Positions 1 through 6,861 of a stretch of DNA of 6,861 nt are shown here, piece by piece. The notes beneath the pieces were generated by a model that made no database searches, was not told the DNA's origin, and saw only the letters and a list, made by a program, of their open reading frames with translations. Numbering within the stretch: position 1 is the stretch's first letter; every line of letters starts with the position of its first letter. The position numbers were made by a program, and so were the translations under genes. The stretch is from Acidimicrobiia bacterium (GTDB lineage: Bacteria; Actinomycetota; Acidimicrobiia; Acidimicrobiales; Ilumatobacteraceae), in contig JAUHYJ010000199.1 of the NCBI GenBank assembly GCA_030425785.1, positions 1 to 6,861 of the forward strand, read 5' to 3'.

Positions 1-1769
1 AGCTGCGGGAACGCCACCGGGTCGACGCCGGAGAACGGGCGGTCGGTGCCGTCGATCGTGCCGCTGAAGGTCCGGAGCGGCGACACCGCGGTCAGCTCGG
101 GGATCTCGCGCAGCGCCTCGGCGACGTTCGGCGACACCGGCTGGAACGAGTCGTTGTCCCACACGATGTAGTCGGCGGTGACCGACCGGTCGAGGATGTC
201 GGTGAACGTGCTGCGGAGCGAGTACGCGAACACCGCCGCGGTGGCGATCATCGCGACACCGATCATCAGCGCGGAAGCGGTCCGGGCGGTGCGCCGCGGC
301 GAACGCGACGCGTTGTCGCGTGCGAACCGGCCCGGGGTTCCGAACAGGCGCTGGATCGGGGCGCCGATCGCGCGGCTGATCGGCGAGGCCACGGTCGTCG
401 ACAGGCTCGTGACGCCCAGGAAGGTCAGCAGGGCACCGCCGCCGGCGAAGACCGCCAGCCCGGTGCCGCCCCCCGGCCGGGCGAAGATCCCGACCAGGAA
501 CATGACCACGCCGATGCCGGTGACGATGCCACCGCCGAGGAGGCGGCGGCTGACCCGGAGGGCGTCGAAGCCGATCTCGGGCCGCATCGCGGCGACCGGC
601 GGGATGCGCGACGCGCGCACGGCCGGGATGAGCACCGACAACAGGGTGATGCCGATGCCGACGACCGCCGCCACGACCACGGTGAGCGGCTTGAGCACCA
701 GCGACGTGTCGGGGAAGCCGCCGCCGGCGGCGTTGAACGCACCGATGATCATGGTGGCCACACCGAAGCCGCCGAACACGCCGATCGCCGTCGCGAGGAC
801 CGCGACCACCAGCGCTTCCATCACCACGAGTCGTCGGATCTGCGAACCGCTGGTGCCCACGGCGCGCAGGAGCGCGAGCTCACGGAGGCGCTGGCCGATC
901 GTGATGCCGTAGATGTTGTTGATCACGAACGCCGCCACGAAGGCCGTGACGACGGCGAACGTGAGCAGGGCGATCCGCAGCACGTCGATGATCTGGCCGA
1001 TCTGGTCCTTGACCTCCTCGGCCAGCTCCTCGCCGGTGATCACCTCGGTGCGGTCCGGGAGGATGTCGGCGACCGCGTCGCGCGCGGCCTCGATGTCGGT
1101 GCCGGGTTCGAGGACGACGCTGATGTCGTTCACGAGATCGCCGCGGTCGAGCACCTCGACGGCGGTGTCGAAGTCCATCGCGACCGTGGTCGCGCCGACG
1201 AAGCCGTCCGACTCGCCCTGCCCGATGAGGCCGACGATCTCGAAGGTCCGGCGTCGGTCGTCGAAGGCGACGGTGATGTCGTCACCGACCTCGAACCCGA
1301 CCCGGTCGGCGGTCGCCTTGTCGATCGCGACCTCCTCGATGCCGCTCGGAGGGCGGCCCTCCTTCAGCGTGACGCCGTTGAGTCCGTCGTCGGGCTCCCA
1401 CGAGACGGCCAGCTTCGGCGCGCCCGAGGTCTGCACCGGGTCGCCGGCAGGGTCGATCATCTCGGCGAATCCCTGGACCCCAGGCGCGACGACGGCGACG
1501 CCCGGTACCTCGGCGATGTCGTCGACGATCGAGCCCGGGATCGGGTCGCGCTCGGACTCGAGTTCGTTGCCGCCGGTCAGCTCGGCGCGGACGTACAGGT
1601 CGACGTCACCGACGAGGCTGTCGACGAGCTCGTCGAACGTGGCCTTCATGCTGTCGGCGAGCACGAACGACCCGGAGGTGAACGCGACACCGGCGAGGAT
1701 CGCCAGCCCGATGATGAGGTTGCGGCCCCATCGGGCGCGCAAGGACTTGCGTGCGAGGGTCGTGATCAT
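1..1769 (-). CDS. FtsX-like ABC transporter permease, large two-domain type (3' end cut by window edge)
   Basis: Integral membrane subunit of a MacB/LolD-type ABC exporter; the substrate cannot be read from sequence. The frame is open from the ATG at 1769 to the window edge, giving 589 codons with no stop. TM1 is at about residues 17-38 (NLIIGLAILAGVAF). It is followed by an extracytoplasmic MacB-core-like domain (about 39-263), then TM2 (about 264-286) with the conserved cytoplasmic motif RLRELALLRAVG, TM3 (about 316-338) and TM4 (about 357-381) ending in PAVRASRIPPV. Two further hydrophobic segments span about 409-452. A second copy of the architecture then begins: the RTARTASALMIGVAMIATA motif (about 493-511) opens the next TM, followed by a second external domain cut at residue 589. 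Family members of this type usually run to about 830-860 residues, so roughly 250 are missing. The start lies three bases after the ATPase stop, with no strong Shine-Dalgarno, suggesting translational coupling. Confidence 0.93.
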   Translation of the reverse strand, partial: MITTLARKSLRARWGRNLIIGLAILAGVAFTSGSFVLADSMKATFDELVDSLVGDVDLYVRAELTGGNELESERDPIPGSIVDDIAEVPGVAVVAPGVQGFAEMIDPAGDPVQTSGAPKLAVSWEPDDGLNGVTLKEGRPPSGIEEVAIDKATADRVGFEVGDDITVAFDDRRRTFEIVGLIGQGESDGFVGATTVAMDFDTAVEVLDRGDLVNDISVVLEPGTDIEAARDAVADILPDRTEVITGEELAEEVKDQIGQIIDVLRIALLTFAVVTAFVAAFVINNIYGITIGQRLRELALLRAVGTSGSQIRRLVVMEALVVAVLATAIGVFGGFGVATMIIGAFNAAGGGFPDTSLVLKPLTVVVAAVVGIGITLLSVLIPAVRASRIPPVAAMRPEIGFDALRVSRRLLGGGIVTGIGVVMFLVGIFARPGGGTGLAVFAGGGALLTFLGVTSLSTTVASPISRAIGAPIQRLFGTPGRFARDNASRSPRRTARTASALMIGVAMIATAAVFAYSLRSTFTDILDRSVTADYIVWDNDSFQPVSPNVAEALREIPELTAVSPLRTFSGTIDGTDRPFSGVDPVAFPQ

Positions 1770-1772
1770 CGC

Positions 1773-2534
1773 TCAGTGCCCCATCTGCTTCATGCGATCG
1801 ATGATCGAGTCGGCGGTCGGCGATGCGATGTCGTCGACGACGCGACCGTCGGCGAGGTACACGACGCGGTCGCTGTAGGCGGCCGCGTACGGGTCGTGGG
1901 TGACCATCACGATCGTCTGGCCGAACTGATCGACCGCGTTGCGCATGAAGCTCAGGATCTCGGTGCCGCTGTTCGAGTCGAGGTTGCCGGTCGGCTCGTC
2001 GGCGAAGATGATCGTCGGTCGTGTGGCCAGGGCGCGCGCAACGGCCACGCGCTGCTGCTGGCCGCCGGACAGCTCGCTCGGGCGATGCGTGAGGCGGTCG
2101 CGCAGCCCGACGGTGTCGATCACGCGATCGATCCACTCGGCGTCGCCGCTCGCGCCGCCGAGCATCAGCGGCAGCCGGATGTTCTCGTCGGCCGTGAGCG
2201 TCGGGATGAGGTTGAACGACTGGAACACGAAGCCGACCTCGTTGCGTCGCAGCTCGGTCAGCTGCTTGTCGCTGAGGTCGGCGAGGTAGGTCGAACCGAT
2301 GAAGGCGGCACCCTCGGTGAGGCTGTCGAGCCCGGCCAGGCAGTGCAGGAGTGTCGACTTGCCCGAGCCCGACGGGCCCATGATCGCGGTGAACCTCCCG
2401 GGGGCGAATCGCAGGTCGATCCCGTCCAGTGCGTGGACGGCGTTGTCGCCGATGCCGTAGGTCTTGCGGGCGTCGATGACACCGGCGGCCGCCGTGAGCG
2501 TCGCGGCAGGGGTGGGGGCGGACGAGTCGGTCAT
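1773..2534 (-). CDS. ABC transporter ATP-binding protein, MacB/LolD family
   Basis: Cytoplasmic ATPase that powers the FtsX-like permease encoded immediately downstream; together they form an exporter or mechanotransmission complex of unknown substrate. The protein is 253 residues. Every nucleotide-binding motif is intact: an A-loop candidate at Y26, Walker A GPSGSGKST (53-61), Q-loop Q105 in VFQSFNLIP, signature LSGGQQQR (155-162), Walker B TIIFADE (174-180) with catalytic E180, D-loop GNLD (183-186), and switch H213 in VTHD. The FQSFNLIPTLTADENI stretch is typical of the LolD/MacB group. The ATG at 2534 was chosen because the A-loop and first strand begin about 20 residues later, the usual family spacing. 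The frame stays open further upstream, but only by running through the divergent spacer into the opposing gene, and there is no GTG, TTG or ATG codon close by. No clear ribosome binding site precedes the ATG. The TGA stop is three bases from the permease ATG, so the two genes form an operon. Confidence 0.95.
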   Translation of the reverse strand: MTDSSAPTPAATLTAAAGVIDARKTYGIGDNAVHALDGIDLRFAPGRFTAIMGPSGSGKSTLLHCLAGLDSLTEGAAFIGSTYLADLSDKQLTELRRNEVGFVFQSFNLIPTLTADENIRLPLMLGGASGDAEWIDRVIDTVGLRDRLTHRPSELSGGQQQRVAVARALATRPTIIFADEPTGNLDSNSGTEILSFMRNAVDQFGQTIVMVTHDPYAAAYSDRVVYLADGRVVDDIASPTADSIIDRMKQMGH

Positions 2535-2697
2535 GACGAACAGTGTGCCCGTTCGGGTGACGTCGGTCGTCCCACCTTTGGATGATCGCCGTTCAGCCGG
2601 ACGGACGATGGACCTTCGACGCCCGAACGCGGACGCCGCGACCGGGGTCGGGAATGCTGCGCTGGCCGATGCCCGGGCAGCGGTACGCTCGGTCATC
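2535..2697. promoter_or_regulatory. Divergent intergenic region between ABC exporter operon and cyclase-STAND gene
   Basis: This 163-base spacer must hold the promoters for both the leftward exporter operon and the rightward cyclase gene, if the assigned starts are right. It contains an 8-bp perfect inverted repeat, CGTTCGGG at 2550-2557 and CCCGAACG at 2622-2629, 64 bases apart. It also contains a short CCCG-TT-CGGG hairpin at 2548-2557 and a GCCCGGGC palindrome at 2671-2678. In GC-rich DNA such short repeats are weak evidence for operators. For the leftward gene, a poor -10 candidate (CACACT read on the minus strand, seven bases before the ATG) would again imply a leaderless transcript. I see no CRP-type TGTGA-N6-TCACA site. 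Confidence 0.5.
2684..2689 (+). promoter_or_regulatory. Candidate -10 element (TACGCT) for leaderless transcription of the cyclase-STAND gene
   Basis: TACGCT matches the actinobacterial TANNNT -10 pattern and ends eight bases before the GTG at 2698. Transcription would therefore begin at or next to the start codon. No Shine-Dalgarno sequence precedes the GTG, which agrees with a leaderless message. The -35 position (around 2661-2666, GCTGGC) is not a convincing match. The element is six bases long and could occur by chance. Confidence 0.4.
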
Positions 2698-5600
2698 GTG
2701 ACGTCGTGCGCCCAGTGCGACCAGCCGGTGCCCGAAGGTGCACGGTTCTGCCCCTCGTGCGGCTCGCCGCAGCAGCGCGGCCCCGAACCCCAGGCCAGCG
2801 AGGAGCGTCGGGTGGTGACGGTGGTCTTCGCCGACCTCGCAGGGTTCACCTCACTGGCCGAGGGGCGCGACCCCGAGCAGGTCAAGCGCCTGGTCGACAG
2901 TGCGTTCGAGCTGCTGGTCGCGGACGTCGAGCGCTACGGCGGGGTCGTCGACAAGCTGCTCGGCGACGGGATCGTCGCATTGTTCGGCGCGCCGGTCGCA
3001 CACGAGGACGACGCCGATCGGGCCGTGCGAGCCGGCTTGGCGATGCAGCAGACGTTGGCCGCCTTCCGCGACGACCACCCGGCCGACGAGCTGCGGATGC
3101 GGATCGGCATCAACACCGGCGAGGTGCTGGTCGGCACGATCGCCGGCACCGACTACACCGCGATGGGCGACGTCGTGAACACCGCGGCGCGACTCCAGCA
3201 GGCGGCGCCGATCGACGCCGTGTTCGTCGGCGACGGCACGCGGGTGCTGTGCTCGCCCCACGTCCGCTTCGCGGAGGTCGACGCCCTGCAGCTGCGAGGC
3301 CGTGCCGGCGCCGTCGACGTCTGGCGCGCGATCGCCGTCGACCGTGCCAACCCACGCCGCCGATGGTCGTCCGACGTCCCGTTCGTCGGCCGGACCGCCG
3401 AGCTCAACATCCTGCGCGCCGTGATCTCGACGGTCCGCTCGGGGCGCGGGGCCATCGTCGCCGTCTCGGGCGAGGCCGGGATCGGCAAGTCCCGCCTCGT
3501 CGGTGAGGCGATCGCGGAACTGGTCACGTCCGAACCCGACGCCCTCCTGCTCGAGGGGGCGTGCGCGTCGTACGGCGAGACGAGCGTGTGGTGGCCGGTC
3601 GCCGGCAGCGTGCTGCAGCAGCTCGGTCTCGACCGGCTGCCCCAGGACGAGCACCTGCGCGAACGGATCATCGACCGGCTCCGGCCGTTCGACGATCTCG
3701 AACCGGGGTCGGACGACTTCGACCGCTTCGTCGAGTTCGTGCTCCATCTGCTCGGGCGTCCGTCGGCGCTCGACGCACTCGGCCCGATCGCGGTCCGCGA
3801 CGCCGTGGTTGCGGGCATGGTGCGGGGCCTGCGCCGGCGAGCCGAACGGTCGCCGGTCGTGATGTGGATCGACGACGTCCAGTGGGCAGCGCCCGTCCTG
3901 CTCGACCTGCTCGAACGCGTCGCCCGCCAGCTGGCCGGTCTGCCACTGCTGATCGCGACGACCATGCGGACCGACACCGACGTCGCCGAGCGCTGGCCGC
4001 CGGCCGTCGAGCCGGCGCTGCACCTGCACCTCTCGCTCGAGCCGCTGCCCGAACCCGATGCCCTGGCCTTGATCGAGCAGGCGGCCGGTTCGCAGCTCGA
4101 GCGGGGGGTCGCGAAGGCGATCTCGGCCCGCAGTGGCGGGAACCCGCTGTTCCTCATCGAGCTGGCACGGCTGGCGACGCTCGAGGACGGCCCGGACGCC
4201 GGTGACCTCCCCGGGTCGCTGCGTGCGCTGATCGCCGCCCGCATCGACCAGTTGTCGGCCGCGGAACGCGAGGTGCTCGACAACGCCGCCGTGATCGGCA
4301 ACGACGGCCCCGTGGCGTCGCTGCGGATCTTCGCCGAGGAGCTCGGGCAGGCGTACGACCCCGACGCGTTCCGTGCGCTCGTCGACGCCGATCTGCTCGT
4401 CAGAGACCACCGGCGTTGGCGGTTCCGCAGCGACGTGGTGCGCGAGGTCGCCTACCAGACGCTGACCAAGCAGGTGCGTGCCCAGCGCCATGCCGGGGTC
4501 GCCCTGCACCTGGCTCAGCACGACCCACGTCTCATCGACCGCCGTGCGCACCACATGGCGTGCGCGGCCGAGATCGTGGTCGAGCTCGGAGCTGTCGACG
4601 GCGTCCCCGACGATGCTCGCGAGCTGGCGGTGAGGTGGCTCGGCGAGGCCGGATGGTCATGGCGTCGACAGGGTGCTGCGCGCCGTGGTGTCGCCGTCGT
4701 CGACCGTGCCCTCCGGTTGGTCGACTGGGTGTCCGAGGCGGGCCGCGAGCTCCGGCTGCTGCTGATCGAGCTGCTCGTCGATCTGCACCGCTATCCGCGC
4801 GCCCGGACCGAGATCGCGGAGCTGCGCGAGGACGCCGAACGCGCCGGTGACGCCGTCGTCCTCGCCGAGTCGTCGCGCCTGCTCGGCACGATCGAGCAGA
4901 TGGAGGGCGATCTCGTCGCGGCCCGGCGCGACCTCGGTCGTGCGCTCGAGGCCCTGCGCGAGCTCGGCGACGACGCCCGCCTCGCGGAGGCACTCCGCGC
5001 CCGTGGGTTCGCAGAGCTGTTCGGCGGGTCGTTGGCCGACGCCGAGCGGTTCCTCCTCGAGGCCGCCGAGCTCTACGACCAGCGGGTCGACGATCCGCGC
5101 GGTGCGGCGTGGGTCCAGCAGAACCTCGCGTGGGTGTCGTTCCTGTCGGGTGATCACGCCACCTCAGAGCGTCGGCTCCAGACCGCCATCGCCGAGTTCG
5201 AGGCGCTCGGCGACCGCAGCGGGCGGTCGTGGTCGCTCGGCTTGCTCGGGTACGTGTGCCACTTCAACCGCCGCAACGACGAGGCGCTCGAGATGGCCGA
5301 GCGGGCGCTCGTCGACGCTCGCCAGTGGGGCGACACGTGGGGCGCGTCGATGATGCTCAACCTGCAGGCGAGCGTGCGGCTCTGGCGCGGCGAGCTGCAC
5401 GACGCGCACGACCTCGCGGAGCGGGCACTCGCCGGCTTCCGCAAGATCGACGACCGGTTCGGCCAGATCCAGGCGCTGGGCGTCCTGAACCGGACGTCGG
5501 TCGCGCTCGGGTGGCTGTCCGAGGCCGACCGCTCGGTCGAGGAGATCCTCGTGCTGTCGAACTCGTTCGGCGAGCTCGCGTACCCCGACATCGCCGCCGC

Positions 5601-6156
5601 GGGCGCCGCCATGCACCGCGGTCGCGGCAGCGAGGCGTTCGAACGCGCCACCGAGGCGGTCGGGCGCCTCGACACGACCGGGGCCAACGTCGACGAGGGC
5701 CGGATCGTCGCCGCGTTCGGCCAGATCCTGACGGGCGCGCCCGACGCGGCGTTGGCGACCTTGCTCGAGGTCGCCGTCGAGAGCTCGCCGTTCGCGCTCG
5801 CGGCGAGGGCGACCGCGTCGGCCATGCTCGGCGACCACGATCGGGCGACCCAGGACGCCGATGCCGTCGCCGCGATGTCCGACGTCAGCTACTGGGATCT
5901 CTGCATCGCTCTCGCCGCCGGGTACGGCGCATCGTCCGGCACGCAGCGTGAGGCACGAGGTGCCCGGCTGTTCGCGACCGTGTCGGGTGTCGCCGATCGC
6001 ATGATCGTCGGCTACGTCGAGCGCCTCGCGGGTCGGGTCGCGGTGCGGTCGTCGCTCGGCGAAGACCCGTCCGTGCCGGCGCTCGCTGCCGCGGGAGCGT
6101 CCGACCTCGGTGGCTGGGCCACCGTCGCCGACCGCATCAACGCCGTCGCCGTCTGA
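2698..6156 (+). CDS. Multidomain signalling protein: zinc ribbon, class III adenylate/guanylate cyclase, AAA/STAND ATPase, TPR solenoid
   Basis: Predicted soluble protein of 1152 residues, likely making a cyclic nucleotide under control of an ATPase/TPR sensor half. In order: a zinc ribbon with C4-x2-C7 and C18-x2-C21; a class III cyclase domain (about 38-215); FVGR (229-232) opening an AAA_16-like ATPase with Walker A GEAGIGKS (258-265) and Walker B VVMWIDD (387-393) followed by VQWA; a winged-helix-like segment with RFRSDVVREVAY (575-586); and helical TPR-like repeats (about 640-1090). In the cyclase, metal ligands D46 (FADLAGFT) and D90 (LLGDG), purine-binding K86, and transition-state N161 and R165 are all present, so activity is expected. 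T154 replaces the usual Asp, as in class IIIb. There is no signal peptide, no TM segment and no recognisable C-terminal HTH. GTG 2698 was chosen because it places the ribbon at the N-terminus and lies just after a -10-like element; ATG 2608 is an in-frame alternative adding 30 residues of low conservation character. Related mycobacterial cyclase-ATPase proteins (Rv0386 type) end in LuxR HTH domains; this one does not. Confidence 0.93.
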   Translation: MTSCAQCDQPVPEGARFCPSCGSPQQRGPEPQASEERRVVTVVFADLAGFTSLAEGRDPEQVKRLVDSAFELLVADVERYGGVVDKLLGDGIVALFGAPVAHEDDADRAVRAGLAMQQTLAAFRDDHPADELRMRIGINTGEVLVGTIAGTDYTAMGDVVNTAARLQQAAPIDAVFVGDGTRVLCSPHVRFAEVDALQLRGRAGAVDVWRAIAVDRANPRRRWSSDVPFVGRTAELNILRAVISTVRSGRGAIVAVSGEAGIGKSRLVGEAIAELVTSEPDALLLEGACASYGETSVWWPVAGSVLQQLGLDRLPQDEHLRERIIDRLRPFDDLEPGSDDFDRFVEFVLHLLGRPSALDALGPIAVRDAVVAGMVRGLRRRAERSPVVMWIDDVQWAAPVLLDLLERVARQLAGLPLLIATTMRTDTDVAERWPPAVEPALHLHLSLEPLPEPDALALIEQAAGSQLERGVAKAISARSGGNPLFLIELARLATLEDGPDAGDLPGSLRALIAARIDQLSAAEREVLDNAAVIGNDGPVASLRIFAEELGQAYDPDAFRALVDADLLVRDHRRWRFRSDVVREVAYQTLTKQVRAQRHAGVALHLAQHDPRLIDRRAHHMACAAEIVVELGAVDGVPDDARELAVRWLGEAGWSWRRQGAARRGVAVVDRALRLVDWVSEAGRELRLLLIELLVDLHRYPRARTEIAELREDAERAGDAVVLAESSRLLGTIEQMEGDLVAARRDLGRALEALRELGDDARLAEALRARGFAELFGGSLADAERFLLEAAELYDQRVDDPRGAAWVQQNLAWVSFLSGDHATSERRLQTAIAEFEALGDRSGRSWSLGLLGYVCHFNRRNDEALEMAERALVDARQWGDTWGASMMLNLQASVRLWRGELHDAHDLAERALAGFRKIDDRFGQIQALGVLNRTSVALGWLSEADRSVEEILVLSNSFGELAYPDIAAAGAAMHRGRGSEAFERATEAVGRLDTTGANVDEGRIVAAFGQILTGAPDAALATLLEVAVESSPFALAARATASAMLGDHDRATQDADAVAAMSDVSYWDLCIALAAGYGASSGTQREARGARLFATVSGVADRMIVGYVERLAGRVAVRSSLGEDPSVPALAAAGASDLGGWATVADRINAVAV

Positions 6157-6171
6157 CCGGCGCGCCGCCGC

Positions 6172-6198
6172 ACGTCGTCGGACATCGTCGGACGACGT
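6172..6198. terminator. Possible bidirectional terminator hairpin in convergent spacer
   Basis: ACGTCGTC (6172-6179) and GACGACGT (6191-6198) form a perfect 8-bp stem with an 11-base loop. It lies between two converging stop codons, 15 bases after the cyclase gene and overlapping the first base of the kinase TGA as read on the minus strand. There is no T-tract on either side, so it would be a non-canonical GC-rich terminator of the kind often proposed for actinobacteria. Part of the symmetry comes from a local TCGTCGGA direct repeat (6175-6182 and 6185-6192), which is also compatible with chance. Confidence 0.4.
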
Positions 6199-6861
6199 CA
6201 GGCGTCGGCGGGCGGGAAGCGCAGGATGAAGCGCGCGCCCCCGAGCGGGGCATCGACCACGGTGACCGAGCCGCCGGCCGCTCGGACCGTCGTGTCGACG
6301 ACGGCGAGACCGAGCCCGGCACCGCCGGCGTCGCGGGTGCGAGCGTCGTCGAGGCGGACGAACCGCTCGAAGATGCGAGCGCGATCACGGGTGGGTACGC
6401 CGGCGCCGTCGTCGTCGATCGTCACGACCACCGAGCCGTCGGCGTCGCGCCGGACCGCGACCGCGACCTGCGTGTCGGCATGCCGGGCCGCGTTGTCGAG
6501 GACGTGCGTGACCGCTCGAAGGAGCTCGTCGGCGTGGGCCCGGACCTGACCGGCCGACACGCCGGTCGTGTCGATGGGGACGCGTCGCGGTGCCGCCGCG
6601 GCAGCGAGCACGATGTCGTCGACGTCGACGACCTGGCCGGGATCGGTGCGCTGTTCGTCGTGGCGGGCGAGTGCGAGCAGATCGTCGACGAGCACACCCA
6701 TGCGCTCGGCCTCGGCGAGCACGCCACCGGCGAGCTCGGTGTCGCCGGCGCCGTCCGCCAAGACGGCCTCGGCCTGGACTCGGATCGCGGCGATCGGCGA
6801 CCTCAGCTCGTGCGACGCGTCGGAGACGAACTGCCGCCGTCGTTCGTCCTCGCGCTGCATG
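6198..6861 (-). CDS. Two-component sensor histidine kinase, C-terminal catalytic part (5' end cut by window edge)
   Basis: Carries the autokinase core of a sensor kinase that would phosphorylate a response regulator not seen here. Numbering from the ATG at 6860: HisKA domain with phospho-acceptor H17 in SDASHELRSP, N-box with N123 (HVLDNAARHA), G1 box D151-G-A-G in TIDDDGAGVP, F-box IFERFVRLDD (163-172), G2 box GGAGLGLAVVD (179-189), and the usual ending GGARFILRFPP. All catalytic boxes are intact. The Met at 6860 is probably internal: the H-box begins only about ten residues after it, with no room for a sensor, TM or HAMP region, and the frame remains open at the window edge. The missing N-terminal half lies at higher coordinates. 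The gene converges on the cyclase-STAND gene with a 41-base gap. The HATPase resembles EnvZ/PhoR-family OmpR-partnered kinases, but the cognate regulator is unknown. Confidence 0.93.
   Translation of the reverse strand, partial: MQREDERRRQFVSDASHELRSPIAAIRVQAEAVLADGAGDTELAGGVLAEAERMGVLVDDLLALARHDEQRTDPGQVVDVDDIVLAAAAAPRRVPIDTTGVSAGQVRAHADELLRAVTHVLDNAARHADTQVAVAVRRDADGSVVVTIDDDGAGVPTRDRARIFERFVRLDDARTRDAGGAGLGLAVVDTTVRAAGGSVTVVDAPLGGARFILRFPPADA

Noticed and set aside
2464..2697. Upstream start of the cyclase-STAND gene at ATG 2464 (1230 residues)
   Set aside because: It would overlap the first 70 bases of the opposing ATPase gene, and the added residues show no domain. GTG 2698 (or less likely ATG 2608) fits better.
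2535..2697. CRP/cAMP-receptor-type operator in the divergent spacer
   Set aside because: I looked for TGTGA-N6-TCACA because of the adjacent cyclase. Only GTGTG and GGTGAC fragments at 2544-2561 are present, and they do not form the palindrome.
2535..2885. N-terminal extension of the ABC ATPase up to 2885 (370 residues)
   Set aside because: It would run through the divergent spacer and overlap the zinc ribbon and cyclase start on the other strand; the extra residues look unlike any ABC domain. The ATG at 2534 gives normal family length.
2851..4554. Long antisense open frame (567 codons) opposite the cyclase-STAND gene, and similar long frames opposite the permease (178-912, 913-1878) and ATPase (1776-2585)
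   Set aside because: These are open only because the true genes have GC-rich third positions. Their translations are low-complexity Arg/Ala/Pro/Ser-rich or contain no recognisable domain, while the opposite strand has intact catalytic motifs.
6858..6860. ATG at 6860 as the true start of the histidine kinase
   Set aside because: The H-box follows within about ten residues, leaving no sensor or HAMP region, and the frame is still open at the window edge; it is most likely an internal methionine.
1..6861. CRISPR array, transposase, tRNA/rRNA or phage-type defence module
   Set aside because: No spaced direct repeats, terminal inverted repeats, RNA-gene sequence or recombinase/nuclease motifs were visible. 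STAND ATPases can be antiviral, but this one has the cyclase-ATPase-TPR signalling architecture, and no effector nuclease or toxin domain is fused or adjacent.

Overview
The window is uniformly very GC-rich, with strong G/C preference at third codon positions. It carries actinobacterial-style gene families: a large two-domain FtsX permease, a cyclase-STAND-TPR giant protein and a compact HisKA kinase. This fits a high-GC actinomycetote, perhaps an Acidimicrobiia-like environmental lineage. The lineage is inferred from composition and protein style only; no marker gene is present.

Layout: positions 1-2534 hold a minus-strand two-gene ABC export operon. The MacB/LolD-type ATPase (2534 to 1773) comes first, followed three bases later by its large FtsX-like permease (1769 down to the window edge, C-terminal part missing). 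A 163-base divergent spacer (2535-2697) separates this operon from a single large plus-strand gene (2698-6156). That gene encodes an 1152-residue multidomain protein: an N-terminal four-cysteine zinc ribbon, a class III nucleotide cyclase domain, an AAA/STAND-type ATPase, a winged-helix-like segment and a long TPR-like solenoid. A 41-base convergent spacer with an 8-bp perfect inverted repeat (possible two-way terminator) follows. After it, on the minus strand (6861 down to 6198), is the C-terminal catalytic part of a sensor histidine kinase whose sensor half lies outside the window.

How the genes may work together: the cyclase-STAND protein looks like a soluble signal integrator. A ligand or partner sensed by the TPR/ATPase half could gate production of a cyclic nucleotide by the N-terminal cyclase. 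The divergent exporter and the convergent kinase are neighbours, but nothing in the sequence proves a functional link. The most notable point is in the cyclase active site: all metal-binding and transition-state residues are present, but the usual purine-selecting aspartate is a threonine, the hallmark of class IIIb cyclases (the group that includes bicarbonate-responsive enzymes). The protein also lacks a recognisable C-terminal DNA-binding domain, unlike the well-known LuxR-terminated cyclase-ATPase proteins of mycobacteria. I see no CRISPR array, mobile element, RNA gene or clearly unprecedented system. There is no gene-free stretch longer than 300 bases.
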